The notes beneath the pieces were generated by a model. It was not told the origin of the DNA. It saw nothing but the letters and a program-made list of their open reading frames with translations, and did not search any database. Of a stretch of DNA of 64,000 nucleotides, positions 36,452 to 48,950 are shown one piece after another. Source of the stretch: Spatholobus suberectus. Lineage: Eukaryota; Streptophyta; Magnoliopsida; Fabales; Fabaceae. The stretch covers positions 12,407,411-12,471,410 of the forward strand of contig CM014731.1 of the NCBI GenBank assembly GCA_004329165.1, given 5' to 3'. Position numbers and translations under genes: made by a program. The number at the start of each line of letters is the position of its first letter. Within the stretch, counting starts at the first letter, position 1.

Positions 36452-36957
36452 ATAGAGTTACTCTTCTCAATAACTCTTCACATATATTAAATTTCAACGA
36501 TCTAACCGTTGCATATTTTGATATTATGTCAACGATTATACACACCAAATTTTACATAAATTAGACATTTGTAGCTAGTGAATCTTATAGTTGACATTTA
36601 CTTATAATTTAGAAAAATACATTATACGTTAATTTGATTTTTTAATAAAGTATCAAATAGTTTTCAAATTTATAAAAAAAAGAAAATATGTTATGCACTG
36701 ACAATGTAAAGTCATTTTACACTGTCATCCAATCACAAACCGCTATGTATGATAAGTTTGTTAACTTTCAAAATAATTACCTTAAAAGTCATAACGGTAA
36801 TTTGTGATTGGTTGACAGTGTAAAATTTTTACACTGACAGTGCATAGTCATTAAACTCGCATAAAAATTTGTAAACTTGAATAAAATCTTTTAATTCAAC
36901 TATTGGATCATTGAAATTTAATATGTGAAGAGTTATTGAAAAGAGTAACTCTAATAT
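36452..36957. mobile_element. Inverted-repeat element hosting a MITE family M copy
   Basis: 'agagttactcttctcaataa' and 'ctcttcacatatattaaatt' at 36455-36495 recur inverted at about 36915-36955. Another MITE (36680-36858) lies between the arms. The outer pair looks like an older non-autonomous DNA element; no clean TSD was defined. Confidence 0.6.
36680..36858. mobile_element. MITE family M, copy 3
   Basis: Family core 'ttttacactgtcatccaatc' on the left and 'gattggttgacagtgtaaaa' on the right, ending CATTAAACTC. Flanks tataaaaaa and gcataaaaa are similar but not identical. Nested in another inverted-repeat element. Confidence 0.8.
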
Positions 36958-36959
36958 GA

Positions 36960-37950
36960 AAAATGAGAACTATTTTTTTTTTATAACGGAATGAGAACTA
37001 TAAATTATAAATTTAGGTCATTAGATCATATCTAAATGATCAAAATTAAAAAATAAATGCACAAAATGTTTTTAAGTAGACATATGACCACTAACTTTTA
37101 ATCTTAGCCGTTCATTTATGGTTGTATGACTCATTTATAATTTTCCTTTCTTATATCAACCAAGAGTCTGAGTTGATGCCCACTAAATGTATACAGTGAG
37201 TGGGTCTTTTTTATGCAAGAGAGAGAGAAATAAATATTAACTATTAAACCTTATAATAAATAGTCAAGATTAAAACACACCAAATTTCAAATATAACCAC
37301 CCATAAGGTGCAGAGTTCCGAATGTTTGTAATGATACCCGTAGGTAGCATGATAAACAGTTGCAAAACACAGACAGTCCACATAACAAAGAAACAAAGTT
37401 CTTTCTCTGAACAACCAACTCATTTAACACACCAAATATAACCCACAGATGACAAAAGAAAAATGTCCAGAACTTTTTCAGTTGTTCAAATTTCAAAACT
37501 CTAGCATGTTTCTCGTACAACATTTAATTACATTGATAAGTATCAACTGAAAAGTACATTGACGAATGAGTATGTAAAAATATCTATGAATAACATGAGT
37601 TTACACCACCACCTTTCTTTACAAAAATACATTTTGAAAGGAAGAAGAAAGCCTGTGAAATGGTAGAAAAAATATAGCAACTTCACAGTAACAAATTCCC
37701 CATGTGAAAGCTGTATATTCTAGTTTGTTCTTCTAGTTTGGTCAACTTGGTCCCCACTAAACTTTGTAATCCAGTAAACTGTCTCACGGTCCCCCCTACC
37801 TTATTTGAGATAAGAAAAGGACAGAAAACCCTAATGATTCTTCAAGTTATAGAGCAATTTTCAAAACATAAACAGTTTCTGTTCAGCAGATAGCCTAAGT
37901 TGAGGGAACTGAATGAATAGAGAAGCAAATCAAAGATAGAACCATGATTC
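36960..37950. other. Spacer and probable 3' UTR of the kinase gene
   Basis: The left part repeats sequence similar to that in PIN8 intron 5 ('aacttttaatcttagccg'). The right part, to 37950, is ordinary moderately AT-rich DNA downstream of the minus-strand kinase stop codon and probably includes its 3' UTR. Confidence 0.45.
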
Positions 37951-40900
37951 TTATCCATTAGGTTTTGGTGACTTGACATAGTGATGATATGGAGAACCAT
38001 GAGGACCTTTTGGACTCGACAACATCCTTACAGGTTGACCCTTCCTTGATAAAGATGTTAACTGTGCTTGCATACCATTTTTAGAAGTTGGCATGGACAT
38101 GGTACGGTCTACTCGCGCAACCTGGAAGTGATAAGATGAGATAGCCATATCCTTGAGGTTTTGCAAAGGCTTCAGAGTTTGAACAACTTCACTCATCATA
38201 GGTCTGGATTTTGGATCACGACTAAGGCATTGAGCAGCCAGCTGCGCTGCCTTCTGCGCCCCTTTAACAGAGAAGTGACCTTCAAGGCGAGGGTCAATTA
38301 TCCGTAATAACATCCTCCGGTCCCCAAGTACCGGCCTTGCCCACTCCACAAGGTTGTGTTCCCCATTTGGTCTATTCTTATCTATAGATCGCCGGCCAGT
38401 AAGCATTTCAAGTAGCACTACTCCAAAACTATAGACATCACTTTTTGATGTCAAATGTCCTAATCAGAATTGGCAGTTAAGGTCAAAATTAAAACTGCAA
38501 GTGCACAACTATGCAAAGAGGATATCAGTTGAAAAATGATTTCTAGTTATTTATGGAAAAACCTTATGAAATTTTCTTACATTTTATTTTGTCATGATCA
38601 CAGCTTGCTTAGAAGATAAAAATCAAGCAGTTAAAAGGAATATTTATAATATGTGCTGAAAAAAAAAAAAGATTTAACAATCTAACTATAGGAAATTTCT
38701 AACGTTTTAAAGTCCTATGGCCACCTTTCCCTGCTTTTAAAGATGAAGCATACATTTGGTTTTGATAGCTGATGATTCAGAGTAGTTGATGTATAACCAA
38801 CTTTTCAATGTCAATGTTATGAACCAAACTATTCCAAAAGCTTAAGCTGTTTGACACCAAACATAAGCCCAGTGCATTCCATGCTTCAAGCAATTTGCAA
38901 ATATTTACTATTTCAACTCTTTACAAGCAAACAAAATCTTGATTTTGTGCTGGGGAAAAAGAAGCTTATTTATGACAGGATGGAGAACTTATGACAAACC
39001 GAAATTTAGCTTAAAAATAGCATTAATGCAACGAAGCAGCCGGTTAAAGTTAAATATTTCATTCCATGATATGAAGACCTAGAGGCCAATAATATACACG
39101 ATCCCCGATACCATTAGCAATCTACCATTTATTTTGATAAACCACTAAAAAAGGAAACTCACCAGTCATCACATACTCAGGAGCTGCATAACCATATGTT
39201 CCCATGACTCTTGTTGATATGTGTGTCTTTTCCCCTTCAGGACCATCTTTGGCAAGTCCAAAATCAGAGAGCTTTGCATTGTATTCCTATAAAACAATTA
39301 TGCTTTTATGTTTTTATGTTGGGAGGGTGGATAGCAAATAATTAAAAACCTTTTTTTTCTTATTAACTCACATACCGCATCTAATAGAATATTAGATGTC
39401 TTGAAATCACGATAGATTACAGGCCTCTGAGCTTCTTCATGGAGAAAAGTAAGACCTTTTGCAGCACCAAGTGCAATTTTCATTCTGATAGACCAAGGCA
39501 GAGGCAACGACCCTTCTGCATAATTCATGGTTGTTACCAGAAAACAATAAGCTTCCTTATGCATAAAAATTTCAAAGAGCATTGTGCTAAGAGAATCATT
39601 TTGTTCTGATTTATGTTTTCTTTAAGCATAAAAGCCTGTGAATTCACTAATAATCTAGGACTCCAAGAATTAGTTGTGAATCAAATACCATATCTAAATC
39701 ATGGTAGTACATTGAACAGGGAATACAGCATTAATGTTAGTATTGAAGAAAGTAGTAGCATCAGTAACAATCAAGTTCATTTCATCTGAACTTTATCTCT
39801 CATGTAGTGTGATAAATTTTAATTTAATATGTGTGTCAAGAACATCCAAATTTACTGCAAAGACAAGGAACTGCATATACAAACAAGCAGTAGTGAAGAC
39901 ATGAAATAGAAATAAAACAGGTTCAAAGCGTACTTCTGAAGAGGTGGTTCTCCAAACTTCCACGGGGCATACATTCATAAACCAATAATCTTTGGTCATC
40001 TTCAATACAGAAACCAATCAATTTGACCAGATTCGAATGGACAAGGTCTCCGAGAATGTCTAACTCTGCCTGCGAAGGGAGAAAAAAAGGGGAAAATGTT
40101 AACAATGAGAAATTGTAAAAGAAAAATTCACAGAAGGAAAAGAAGTTGAGAAGGATATATAAGTTTCATACAAGCCACTCTTTGTGACCCTGAAGTCCGT
40201 CATGGTTGAGGGTCTTGACCGCAACAGTTAGTCCAGTACCAGGTTTCACAGGTGCAGTTCCATTTTCCTCAATCCAACCCTTGAACACACAACCAAACCC
40301 TCCCTCACCAAGAAGACTCTCTGGTCTGAAATTCCTCGTAGCCGACTTAAGCTCGTTGAATGTAAATTTTCTCAAACGAGAAGAAACCTTCAACTCCTCA
40401 CTGACTTTTGGAGTGGAAGGGATACTTTCTGCATTACTGGTTGTTGTAGAGGACCCTGGAGGAGCATTTATTTCCTTCTTGCTTTTCTTACATGCAGATG
40501 TTTTTTCCACTGTTTAAAAAAAATCATAAATTATAACTTCTTCGGGATTTAAGAATTAAAAAACACTATTACATGATATGGTCCTGATGTGCAACAGTTA
40601 CGTAACTTCATTACAGGATCAGCAACATCGTACAGTAACTAAAGACAATCGCACAGAGTGGTGCTAAACTGGTCATACAATAACGATTTTGTCCATGGCA
40701 ATTCAAAGAAAAAACTTAAATTTTCATTATTTTATAAGATTCAATAATGACCTCTCAACGTCAACACTAATTTTCAAACCATGATATCTTTTTTTGTTAG
40801 GATGAATCAACTAAAATCATTTTCCCTTTATCTTTTCTGGTTTAGCGATTGAACGTATTAAGTTATGACCTTTACTGAAATCTCACCCCACCATTACCAT

Positions 40901-41485
40901 TTCGGAATCAGAACCTCAAGTTGCCATTAAATTGTCATAACAGTTAAGTAGATACCTTCCTCAGCCTTTTGGACAAGATCAAATGGAGATAGTGCTACTG
41001 TTTACAGAAAGATTATGCTGCTCTCCAATGGTAATGCACAACAGATCATTGTTTTGAAACTCAATTGTTTGCAAATAAATTAGGTAGGCCTCCAACTTCC
41101 TCTAGGAGTAAAAGTACAATAAAACTTTATATTACTTTAATTAACTCAGAATTTATGTTGTTTCTTAAAAGTTGGAGAGATAAAGGGATGGATTCAACCA
41201 AAAGGTAAGGATAAAATTTTTTCTTTTCACCCAAAATTAATGTCAAATAGAAATCATTTCCTGAAACTAAAGAAAAGAGGCATATAAGGAAAGAAAATTA
41301 CCACTGTGAGCACTAGTGCCACTTATGGAGTTATCAACCTTTGATCTTGAAGGTATGCAGCTCCCAATGAAACAGAATTTAACACAGCACCCAATTTCCC
41401 TTTCAGCACCATCCTTTTGCATCTTTACCTTTGACTTTCCCACATCCAAACTCCCGGCCTGAATTGCATTATTCCTAAACCCCAT
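37951..41485 (-). CDS. RLCK subfamily VII (PBL34-like) receptor-like cytoplasmic kinase, six exons
   Basis: Minus-strand exons 41485-41302, 40509-40172, 40069-39934, 39515-39376, 39286-39163 and 38459-37951 join in phase to 1,431 nt, 476 residues. The kinase domain follows a Ser/Thr-rich N-terminus. The glycine loop is GEGGFGCVFKG (129-139), the invariant Lys is in VAVKTL (K160), the catalytic loop is VIYRDFKTSN (D256), the DFG box is LSDFGLAKD (D274), and the APE region is GYAAPEYVMTGHLTSKSDVY. YRD in place of HRD is normal for this subfamily. The C-terminal tail is Ser/basic-rich, ending SPKPNG. The N-terminus MGFRNN offers a Gly2 for myristoylation and GCC at about 32-34 for palmitoylation, fitting plasma-membrane anchoring. 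A Met three codons upstream (MWK, 41494) is also in frame; I chose MGF for the acylation site and family habit. Arabidopsis PBL34-36 relay chitin and lipid-A-type immune signals; the same role here is inferred. Confidence 0.93.
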
Positions 41486-42564
41486 CTTCCACAAACTCTT
41501 ACCAAGAACTTTTCATGCTCAAAAGTCCCCACAAGTTTCAGACTTTAGGAAAAAAGATTAAAAAAAAGAAGAAGATAAAAAGCACTTCAAGCAACCTCAC
41601 TTCCAATAATTGAAGACTTTGGAACCCATGATCATGATCATGATCAAATCATAATCAACTGAACTAAAAGAACAATATAACTGTTCTGAATCACAACAAA
41701 AGGATCAACACAAGTACACAGATAAATAAATGAGTAAGAAACAAACACAAACCCAGTTCTGAAAATCAGTCCAAAGGGGCTGTACTGTAGGTGGTGGAGG
41801 AGAGAGGCAGTGGGAGGGTGCATGTGAAAGAGAGAGTTTTTCAACAACGCGCCGGCCGGGCAGGCTTCAAATGTGAAAGTTGGCAACAGGGCAGGGCGGG
41901 CAAGAGAGAGAAAGTGACAGCCATTTCTTTATGTTTTTGCTTTTTTGAGAAGAGCACTTGCTAGTTACACCTTACAATATCTACTTTCCTTTTATTTGTT
42001 TGACTTTCATTTTGCACACTGAATTATTTCACACAAGATAATGTTCTTTTTGCCTAAAAAATATATATGAAATATCCCAATCATTAAATGAAAATCATAA
42101 TTAAGTGTTACGTTAGTTAATAAATCAATATGCATAGTTGGTAGCTTATCTTTATACACAACCTTTTCTTTTACATATATGTGTGTGAGAGAGAGGATCA
42201 ATTGATGATGAGTGCAAACTTTTTATATTTACATTACTTAATTTTCTGTGTGAAATTAACCAATTCAACTAATTGGAATTTTTTATAAAGTAGATTAAAT
42301 TTATAAAATATATGTAAATTACAATTTAAGTAATACTTCATCATATTATTTTATTTTGACAAATATAATGTATAATATAAAATAATATCTATTGTTAGAT
42401 AACATATTAATATATGTCTAATTTATGTTATATTTGATATACACAATCATAAAGATAATATCAAATAATTCAATAGTTGAGTTGATTAATTTTGTATTTT
42501 ATAGAAAATTATTAAATAATATAAGTATAAAAAATTAATATTTAGTGTGAATTGATCTTATCCT

Positions 42565-42568
<4 letters not shown>
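41486..42568. other. Kinase 5' UTR/promoter region and spacer
   Basis: The stretch 41740-41900 has GC-rich and CT/GA-rich strings (gcgccggccgggcagg, agagagagaaagtgac), as seen in plant 5' UTRs and core promoters; the kinase is transcribed leftward from here. Beyond 42000 the DNA is AT-rich and featureless. Confidence 0.45.

Positions 42569-42632
<64 letters not shown>
42569..42632. repeat. (CT)n(AT)n compound microsatellite
   Basis: About 38 bases of CT repeat run directly into about 26 bases of AT repeat. Confidence 0.95.
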
Positions 42633-42636
<4 letters not shown>

Positions 42637-43351
42637 AATTATTATTCTACTTAATGAAATAATAAATAAATATTTTTTATTGAAATTCGTAAAAGAAATA
42701 TATTAATAGTATTAAATATTCTTTTATTGTAAGAACATTTAAGTTTTAATTCTTTAATTATATCTTAGAGACAATAATTATCAAAACTGTTTATATGATG
42801 GTGTAAGCCAATTTAGGACTTAGGAGCAAGTGCACTATCATAGGGTTCCATCATTCACAATATGCCACGTTATTCTCATTAGTGTTATTTTATTTTTTTG
42901 CAATATATATTTACCAATTTTTGGTGTACTGGGATGGGACAACTCATGACTCGTGAGCAATATAGAATAGTGCCTAACCTTTGAAACGTTTTTTGAGCCA
43001 ATTCGTGGAGGAAGAGACAATGGAATCAATCATTTTCAGGGTGCCTCGCTGGGCGGTTGGGTTGTGTGGCCCAGTGCTGATATCCTTGTACTATTCTTTT
43101 TAATTGTATTCTTGCTAGTTTAGTTTTTTTCCTTTTTAATATGGCACAATGAAAAACTGAAATATGAAATAGGAGAAAGGATGGGACAAAATAAATCGGA
43201 GAGAAGAAAAGGAAATATTCCATTGGGGTTAATAAAATAACATAAGGACAAAACCAGTTGGAAACTTCAATATCCCATACACGAAAGCAAACAGAGAAAA
43301 ATGTCGAGATTAAAAGGGCATGTGGCGACAAGTATAAACAATGGAATACGG
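42633..43351. other. Spacer
   Basis: Non-coding. A 119-codon minus-strand frame at 43026-43385 has no recognisable motif and overlaps repeat sequence, so I do not call it a gene. Confidence 0.4.
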
Positions 43352-43694
43352 TAGGTGTCAAACGGGCCAAGCCCGTCCAGTCCAACTGGCCAAGTGTGAA
43401 AAGTAGGTCAGATCGACTCAGTCTGAATTTGTAACGGACTGTATTTTTTATTGGTTCGACCTAGTCCGACAAACCTATCGGGCTAGGCCAAAATGGCTTA
43501 TAACTCTCTCTTTTCTTGCATTTTTATATATTTTACAAAGAAAAAAAAATAATACCAGGCCAAATATGCCCGATACAATGTGGGCCAAATTTTTTGGGCT
43601 TGGGCTGGGCCATTTTCTTTTAGGTTGAAGTTTTTATGTCCTAGCCTGGTCTGGCCCATCGGGCCATCAGGTCAGGCCAATTTTGCCAGCTTTA
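43352..43694. mobile_element. Probable non-autonomous hAT element, GGGCC/GGCCC-rich
   Basis: Starts TAGGTGTCAAACGGGCC and ends in the loosely inverse GGCCAATTTTGCCAGCTTTA. The interior is rich in GGCCAA, CGGGC and GGCCC strings, a pattern common in plant hAT derivatives. No 8-bp TSD could be matched, so ends are uncertain. Confidence 0.45.
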
Positions 43695-43699
43695 ACAAA

Positions 43700-44764
43700 A
43701 ATAGTAGCACAAAAGAATAAATAAGAAATTAAAAAGCAAAAACAAAAGAGATTGTATGATTTATTGATTTTGTTTGTAATGTTTTGATATATACTTCTAG
43801 TTCCAGTTATTTAGACTTTACCAAGGAACGAATAGTATTTAGGTAATGTTTGGATTAGTTTATTTTTGACTCTTTTTAAAATAAAATAAAAAAAGAGAAG
43901 TTAGGCCAAAAATTCTTTATATAAAAGTATTTTAAAAAATAAGTAGCTTATTTTGAGAAGAGATTATGTGAATAAAGACCTTATAAAAACATTAAATTAG
44001 AAGAGCTTTTGGAGAGTTTGAATAGAACTTTTTTACGGTGGACCTCACTTCGAATTTTGTATACGTATATTTTATGTTACTTTTTTCATTAGTTATACTT
44101 ATTTTTTTATCACTTGTTTTGGGGGATATTTTTTTATGTGGTCCCATGTACCTACTTGAGCATGATCTCAAAGTTACTTTCTTTATTACTTTGTCCTTTT
44201 TTTTTTTAATTAATGTTTGATTGTAATGAAATTCTTATTTTTTTTATTTCTTTAAAATATTATTAAAAAACACTATAAAATAAGTTAAACATATCATCAT
44301 TTGTAATTTATATTTAAATTTCCTTTTATTAATATTATATATATATATATATATATATTACAAATCCTCTCTAAAATAAATTAATATTAAAATATTTTTT
44401 GACAGTTTAAAAAATAAAAAATTAAATATATAATTTTAATATTTTTATTATCATTAAAGTAATTTTATGTAAATTAAATTAATTTTATTAATATTTTTAT
44501 TTTGATAAATGTACTTTTTATTGGATGAGATAACTATTTTTAAACAAAATCAAAAAAAAATTATCAAACAACTTTTTTTACTTATTTTTTTAAGATTTTT
44601 TTTTAGCTTTAACTTAAAAGTAGATATAGGTTAAAAAAAAGTTGGATCAAAAATACCCTTAGTTTATCTTAGTCTCTCTAAATTAGACACATATTTATTC
44701 CTTAAAATATAAGAAATTGTTTAAATATTTAAATATTTATAAATAATTCGGCCCATTTTAGGGT
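43700..44764. other. AT-rich spacer
   Basis: Non-coding, with an (AT)n run at about 44336-44360. The string 'gtttggattag' near 43850 and mirrored pieces near 44600 may be an old MITE, not resolved. Confidence 0.35.
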
Positions 44765-46654
44765 AATTATTGAGGCTTTTGTTATTTACACCCCTTTAAT
44801 TGTTAAATGTAGCTCTCCTCTTTTTTTTTTGTATTTTTATTACCAAAAATACCTTTTTATACAAACACAGTATAAACCCTATTTTTGTTAACCGCCCCCA
44901 CAACCCCACCCCCCATTTTAACTATTCTTTAAACTTTTTACACCTATTTTCTTCCCTCTATTTTTATCGAAAGTAATAAAATTTTACCATTATTTTATTC
45001 TCTAATACATTCAATCCGATTGTTTTCCATCAAACTAATAGTGTGATACTGCATTTTCCATTACAAGGTATGTTCGGAAACCTGCATTTTTGATATAATA
45101 CTACCGAAATTGACTTTTGAAAAAAATATAATACTTATCTCAGAAACATACTGTAATAGACTTGCAAGACGTTTTCCATGTATAATTGGATTATACTAGA
45201 GTATGATGGCCCTAATGCAAAGCGTGTCTTATAACAATTGGCGAAAAGGAGTGTTGGCAAATTCGAATGTAGATTCATATGAGCCACTTCAAATTGTATT
45301 ATGTTCATGTATCAAATTTTAAAAACTATTGTCATTTTTTCTCTAAGCATATACAAGCCTTTATTGTAACACCCTTACTTTTGTATATTAGATTATTCTA
45401 TATTTATTTGATCCCTACGGTTATGTTCATATTAGAAAGTAGTACTTAGTTTAGATTTTAATAATTTTTAGAAAACGGAGTCCAGAAAAGGATAAAATGA
45501 CTATTTTGCCCTTAAAAGGACTAAATAATTGAGAAAATAGATAAAAATAGTTAGAAGTGTCTAAAACTTATTTTTAAGTCATCAATATACTTAGAATAAT
45601 TAATAATAATTTTAGAAATTTTCAAAAATTTATTGAGAAAATTTTTCAAAAATGACAGAAATGCCCCTAGTTGATTGTGAGAACCAACCAGAGACTTTTT
45701 GACCTCAAAATATTTTAAAAATTTTATATTAAGTATATTTCATTATAAAATTTTTATTTTGAAATAAAAATAGTGAAAAATATAACAACTCCATTTTAAA
45801 TTTTTTCAACCATTTTTCTAATATTTGATAATGTAATTTTGAAAAATTGGGAAGGAATTTCAAAATTATAATCCCCACCATTATGCTTAGAATTTCAAGA
45901 GCTATTTAATCGTGATTTTTAATAATTTTTCCGAGCCGGATCCTGGAGAAATTAGAAGATGACGATTTTGTCCATATTTCTCAACATTAAGGGCTGACAT
46001 GAGAAAAAAATTCAATTGATATTAAAATGTCAATTTGAGCTTGGAATCATGTCATATATATTAAAATAAAATTTCGTAAATTTTCTAGGAATTTTTTGAA
46101 ATTGCTACGTAAAATGACTAAAATGCCCTTAGGTGTTTGTTAAGCCTAGCCAGTATTAGTTTGACATCCAGAAAAGGTGAAAATGGTATTTTTAGTTTAT
46201 TTATGGGTAAAATATTTAATTTGAAAATTTTCATAAAAATTTTGATATTTATTGAATTAAAATGGATTTTAATGAAATTTCTAGCTTAAAAATACATATA
46301 ATTTGAAATAAATTAATAAAAATTAAAATTTATTATTAGAAATTTATTTTTGATGAAAAATAATGTATTTGTCCATTTTTTTATTAAAATGTATTATTTT
46401 GATATTAAAGGCTAATTTTTCAAGTTTAGACATTTTTATCGGTACTGGTTATTTCATCTACAGATAAAATTTACGCTGAGGAGGTTGAGTACAGCTCATA
46501 TAGCACGTCCTCAAGCCTAGGAGGGGTGATTCACCACCCTAAATGGTGTATGTGTCCCTAAATTACATTAAAAATAAATAAAAATTATATTTATAACATA
46601 ATGCTTACATAATGGCTTATGTAATTTTGTGGACACCTAACCCCTTCTCCTCCT

Positions 46655-46666
46655 CTATAAATAGCC
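46655..46666 (+). promoter_or_regulatory. TATA box of the solo LTR
   Basis: CTCTATAAATAG is a near-consensus plant TATA box, followed about 35-75 bases later by CT-rich leader sequence (ctctcgctctctcaaac). It would drive + strand transcripts reading out of the solo LTR. Confidence 0.6.
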
Positions 46667-46994
46667 ATGGTTTTGGACCATTTTTCAGCACCTCTCGCTC
46701 TCTCAAACTACCAAATTCTTAGAGAGCTTCTCTCTCTAGAAAAAAATTTCTTTTACTTTGCTTTTATGCTAAAATTTTACTAGTTTTCCAACAACTAGTA
46801 AAGTTCTCTTCCTAGGAGCTTTGCATCAACAATTCCATCCTCTTCATCAACCACCTTAGAGATAATGTGAAGAGTGGGGTTAGTTCTAAATTATTGTCAG
46901 TTTGCATGTTGGTAATAAGGGTTTTCCCCTAAACCCGTTTAGGCATAATTTTAATTATTATTACCATTATATTATGTTTGATGCTAAACTTTAA

Positions 46995-47283
46995 TTTTTA
47001 TTAAGTTGTTACTTTGCTCAAATTTAAATCATTAAATTATAATTGCTAAGTTGTTACTCTGCTCAAATTTAGATTATCAAATTATAATTTCTAAGTTATT
47101 ACTCTGCTCAATTTTAGAAAATTAAAATGCACTTACTAAGCTGTTACTCCGCTCAAATTTAGAAAATTAAAATGTATTTATTTAGTTGTTATTCTGCTAG
47201 AATTTTAGTAATCAAATTATAATTACTATGTTATTCTGCTAAAATTTTATATGATTACTAAATTGTTATTCTGTTAAATTTTT
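46995..47283 (+). repeat. Tandem repeat of about 55-60 bp, five to six diverged copies
   Basis: Units share 'aagttgttactctgctcaaa' followed by 'tttagattatcaaattataa' with substitutions. They lie downstream of the LTR promoter, so would be in the R/U5 or leader portion. Confidence 0.8.
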
Positions 47284-48140
47284 CAATTTCTGCAAAATAA
47301 GGCAGAAATGTTGATTATACTGTTGCTCAAATTAAATGAGACCAGGGAAATCTCTGCTTGAGAAGTTAGGAATTGATAGTTTAGTGAGTAATGTAAAGCA
47401 AGTGACATGCAGTGGCATGACACCTTGCTAGGAAAGCTACAGTTTAGTATGCTAAGGGATGAAAGGCAGGGACCCATTTGAGGAGGTCTTAGGGGTAGGC
47501 ATCGAGTGGTGAAGGTCCCAATGGCCAGGGTAGCGCCCTCGAGCTAGGATATTCGCTTGACCAAGCTCGATAACCCCCACAATGCTTAGCATTCCAGGAT
47601 TTGTGTGAAAGTATACCTCTATAAATGAATGTCCTGACTGATATTTGTTCCTTATTGATGATGAGGACTGTACCATGTGATGATGTTGATGAGGTATATG
47701 CACTCCCAGTTACTTCGCAGGTTTTGTTGAAAACTATTACTCACTAATGGGAAGTATGGATCCATACCAAGTCAAGGTAGTGTAGTATAACTTAGAATAA
47801 ACCCTAGATTCCCTTCATTAATTGTGTTTTAATTCCTACCATACATGTGAAAGTGATTTTAGAACAAATCACCTCACTCCATTATTTTTTTTTCTTGTAT
47901 GATTGATCGTAATTATTGAAGATGACGGCAATACCTAATGATGTTGAGGACAAGTCAGGAGATACTCCTCTAGATATGTATGCATAGTTTATAATACTTT
48001 CTTTGAGGGATAGGATAGATAAATACTGCTCTATATAGGATCTTTTTGATGTATATATTGGGCTAGGTAGTATATGTCTTTTGATGTACTTTTGTTTTCT
48101 TTTTGATTGTTATGTATTACTCAAACCATGATGTATAGTT

Positions 48141-48141
<1 letters not shown>

Positions 48142-48179
<38 letters not shown>
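48142..48179. repeat. (TA)n microsatellite
   Basis: About 38 bases of TA repeat inside the solo LTR. Confidence 0.95.
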
Positions 48180-48183
<4 letters not shown>

Positions 48184-48481
48184 AGTATTTTTTATCATTT
48201 CACTTCTATTTCCAATTCTATTAAATTTAGATTTTTTCTATTATAAAATCAAAAAAAAATTACTCACATTTCCATCTACTTAACTTAATAACTAAATTAA
48301 TATGAATTATATGTAAAATTAAAGGAGTGTTATATTTGTAGGAGTGGTAGTATGGGAGCAACATATTTACTGATATTAAAAGTGAAATCCACATTGGAAG
48401 GACGTAACAAGACTTGAGTGGGTGCATTACAAAAGGGGGTATATTTTTAAAGGGTATCTATGTAAATTTATAAATAAAAAA

Positions 48482-48774
48482 GGTTAAATTAATCAATAGG
48501 TCCCTTAACTATTTAGAAAATTTTAATTAGATCCTCAAACTAAAATTTTTGTAATTAGGTCCTTAATCTTGTAAAATTTTTGTAATTAAGTCCTTAAAGT
48601 CTTTAAAATTGCCACAAATTGTTATTTTTTGGTGGTTTGAAGTTGCCATAAACTAACATCAAATATCTAATTAAAAAAATTATAAAATCAATGACCTAAT
48701 TACAAAATTTTTTTAGTTTAAGGACTTAATTAAAAATTTTCAAATAATTTAGGGACCTAATAATTAATTTAATC
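48482..48774. mobile_element. Mutator-like MITE, 293 bp
   Basis: Starts GGTTAAATTAATCAATAGG and ends with the inverse TAATAATTAATTTAATC. Flanks aataaaaaa and aattaaaaa give a 9-bp TSD with one mismatch. Interior alternates 'ttaggtcctta' and 'aaggacttaat' blocks. It lies inside the GGC-family element. Confidence 0.8.
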
Positions 48775-48950
48775 AATTAAAAACGTAAAGAGATATATTT
48801 AATAATTAAGAGGAGGTATAAATAACAAATGCCATTATTGATGGGTCTGGACTTGGTCCATTTGTGACTCTACCATGAAACGGTATACATTGAGCTTAAC
48901 TTGATCTAGAAACCCCCCTCCCCCAAACAAATTCTCCTAATAAGATTTAA

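Larger units (their letters stand above)
45365..48431 (+). mobile_element. Solo LTR, probably Ty3/gypsy, about 3.07 kb
   Basis: Begins TGTAACACCCTTAC and ends GGGTGCATTACA, i.e. inverted TGTAACACCC/GGGTG.TTACA-like ends usual for plant gypsy LTRs. A good core promoter, CTCTATAAATAGCC, sits at about 46655, followed by 'ctctctctag' leader-like sequence, as expected for the U3/R junction on the + strand. Immediate 5-bp flanks (tttat, aaagg) do not match, so the exact ends or the integrity of the insertion are open. There is no coding region. A tandem repeat lies at 46995-47283. Confidence 0.6.
44774..48833. mobile_element. Mutator-like element (GGC family), copy 1, split by later insertions
   Basis: Left end GGCTTTTGTTATTTACACC and inverted right end TAAATAACAAATGCC. 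Perfect 8-bp duplication ATTATTGA at 44766-44773 and 48834-48841. Between them are a solo LTR (45365-48431) and a small Mutator-like MITE (48482-48774); taking these out leaves about 0.7 kb, the size of the second copy (54843-55581). Both share internal sequence such as 'agtttgatggaaaac' (inverted here at about 45020-45035). Confidence 0.75.

Noticed and set aside
40206..40517. 103-codon + strand frame
   Set aside because: Exact antisense shadow of kinase exon 2.
43026..43385. 119-codon minus-strand frame
   Set aside because: Amino-acid mix is that of C/T-rich DNA read by chance, with no motif, and its upstream end overlaps the probable hAT element at 43352.
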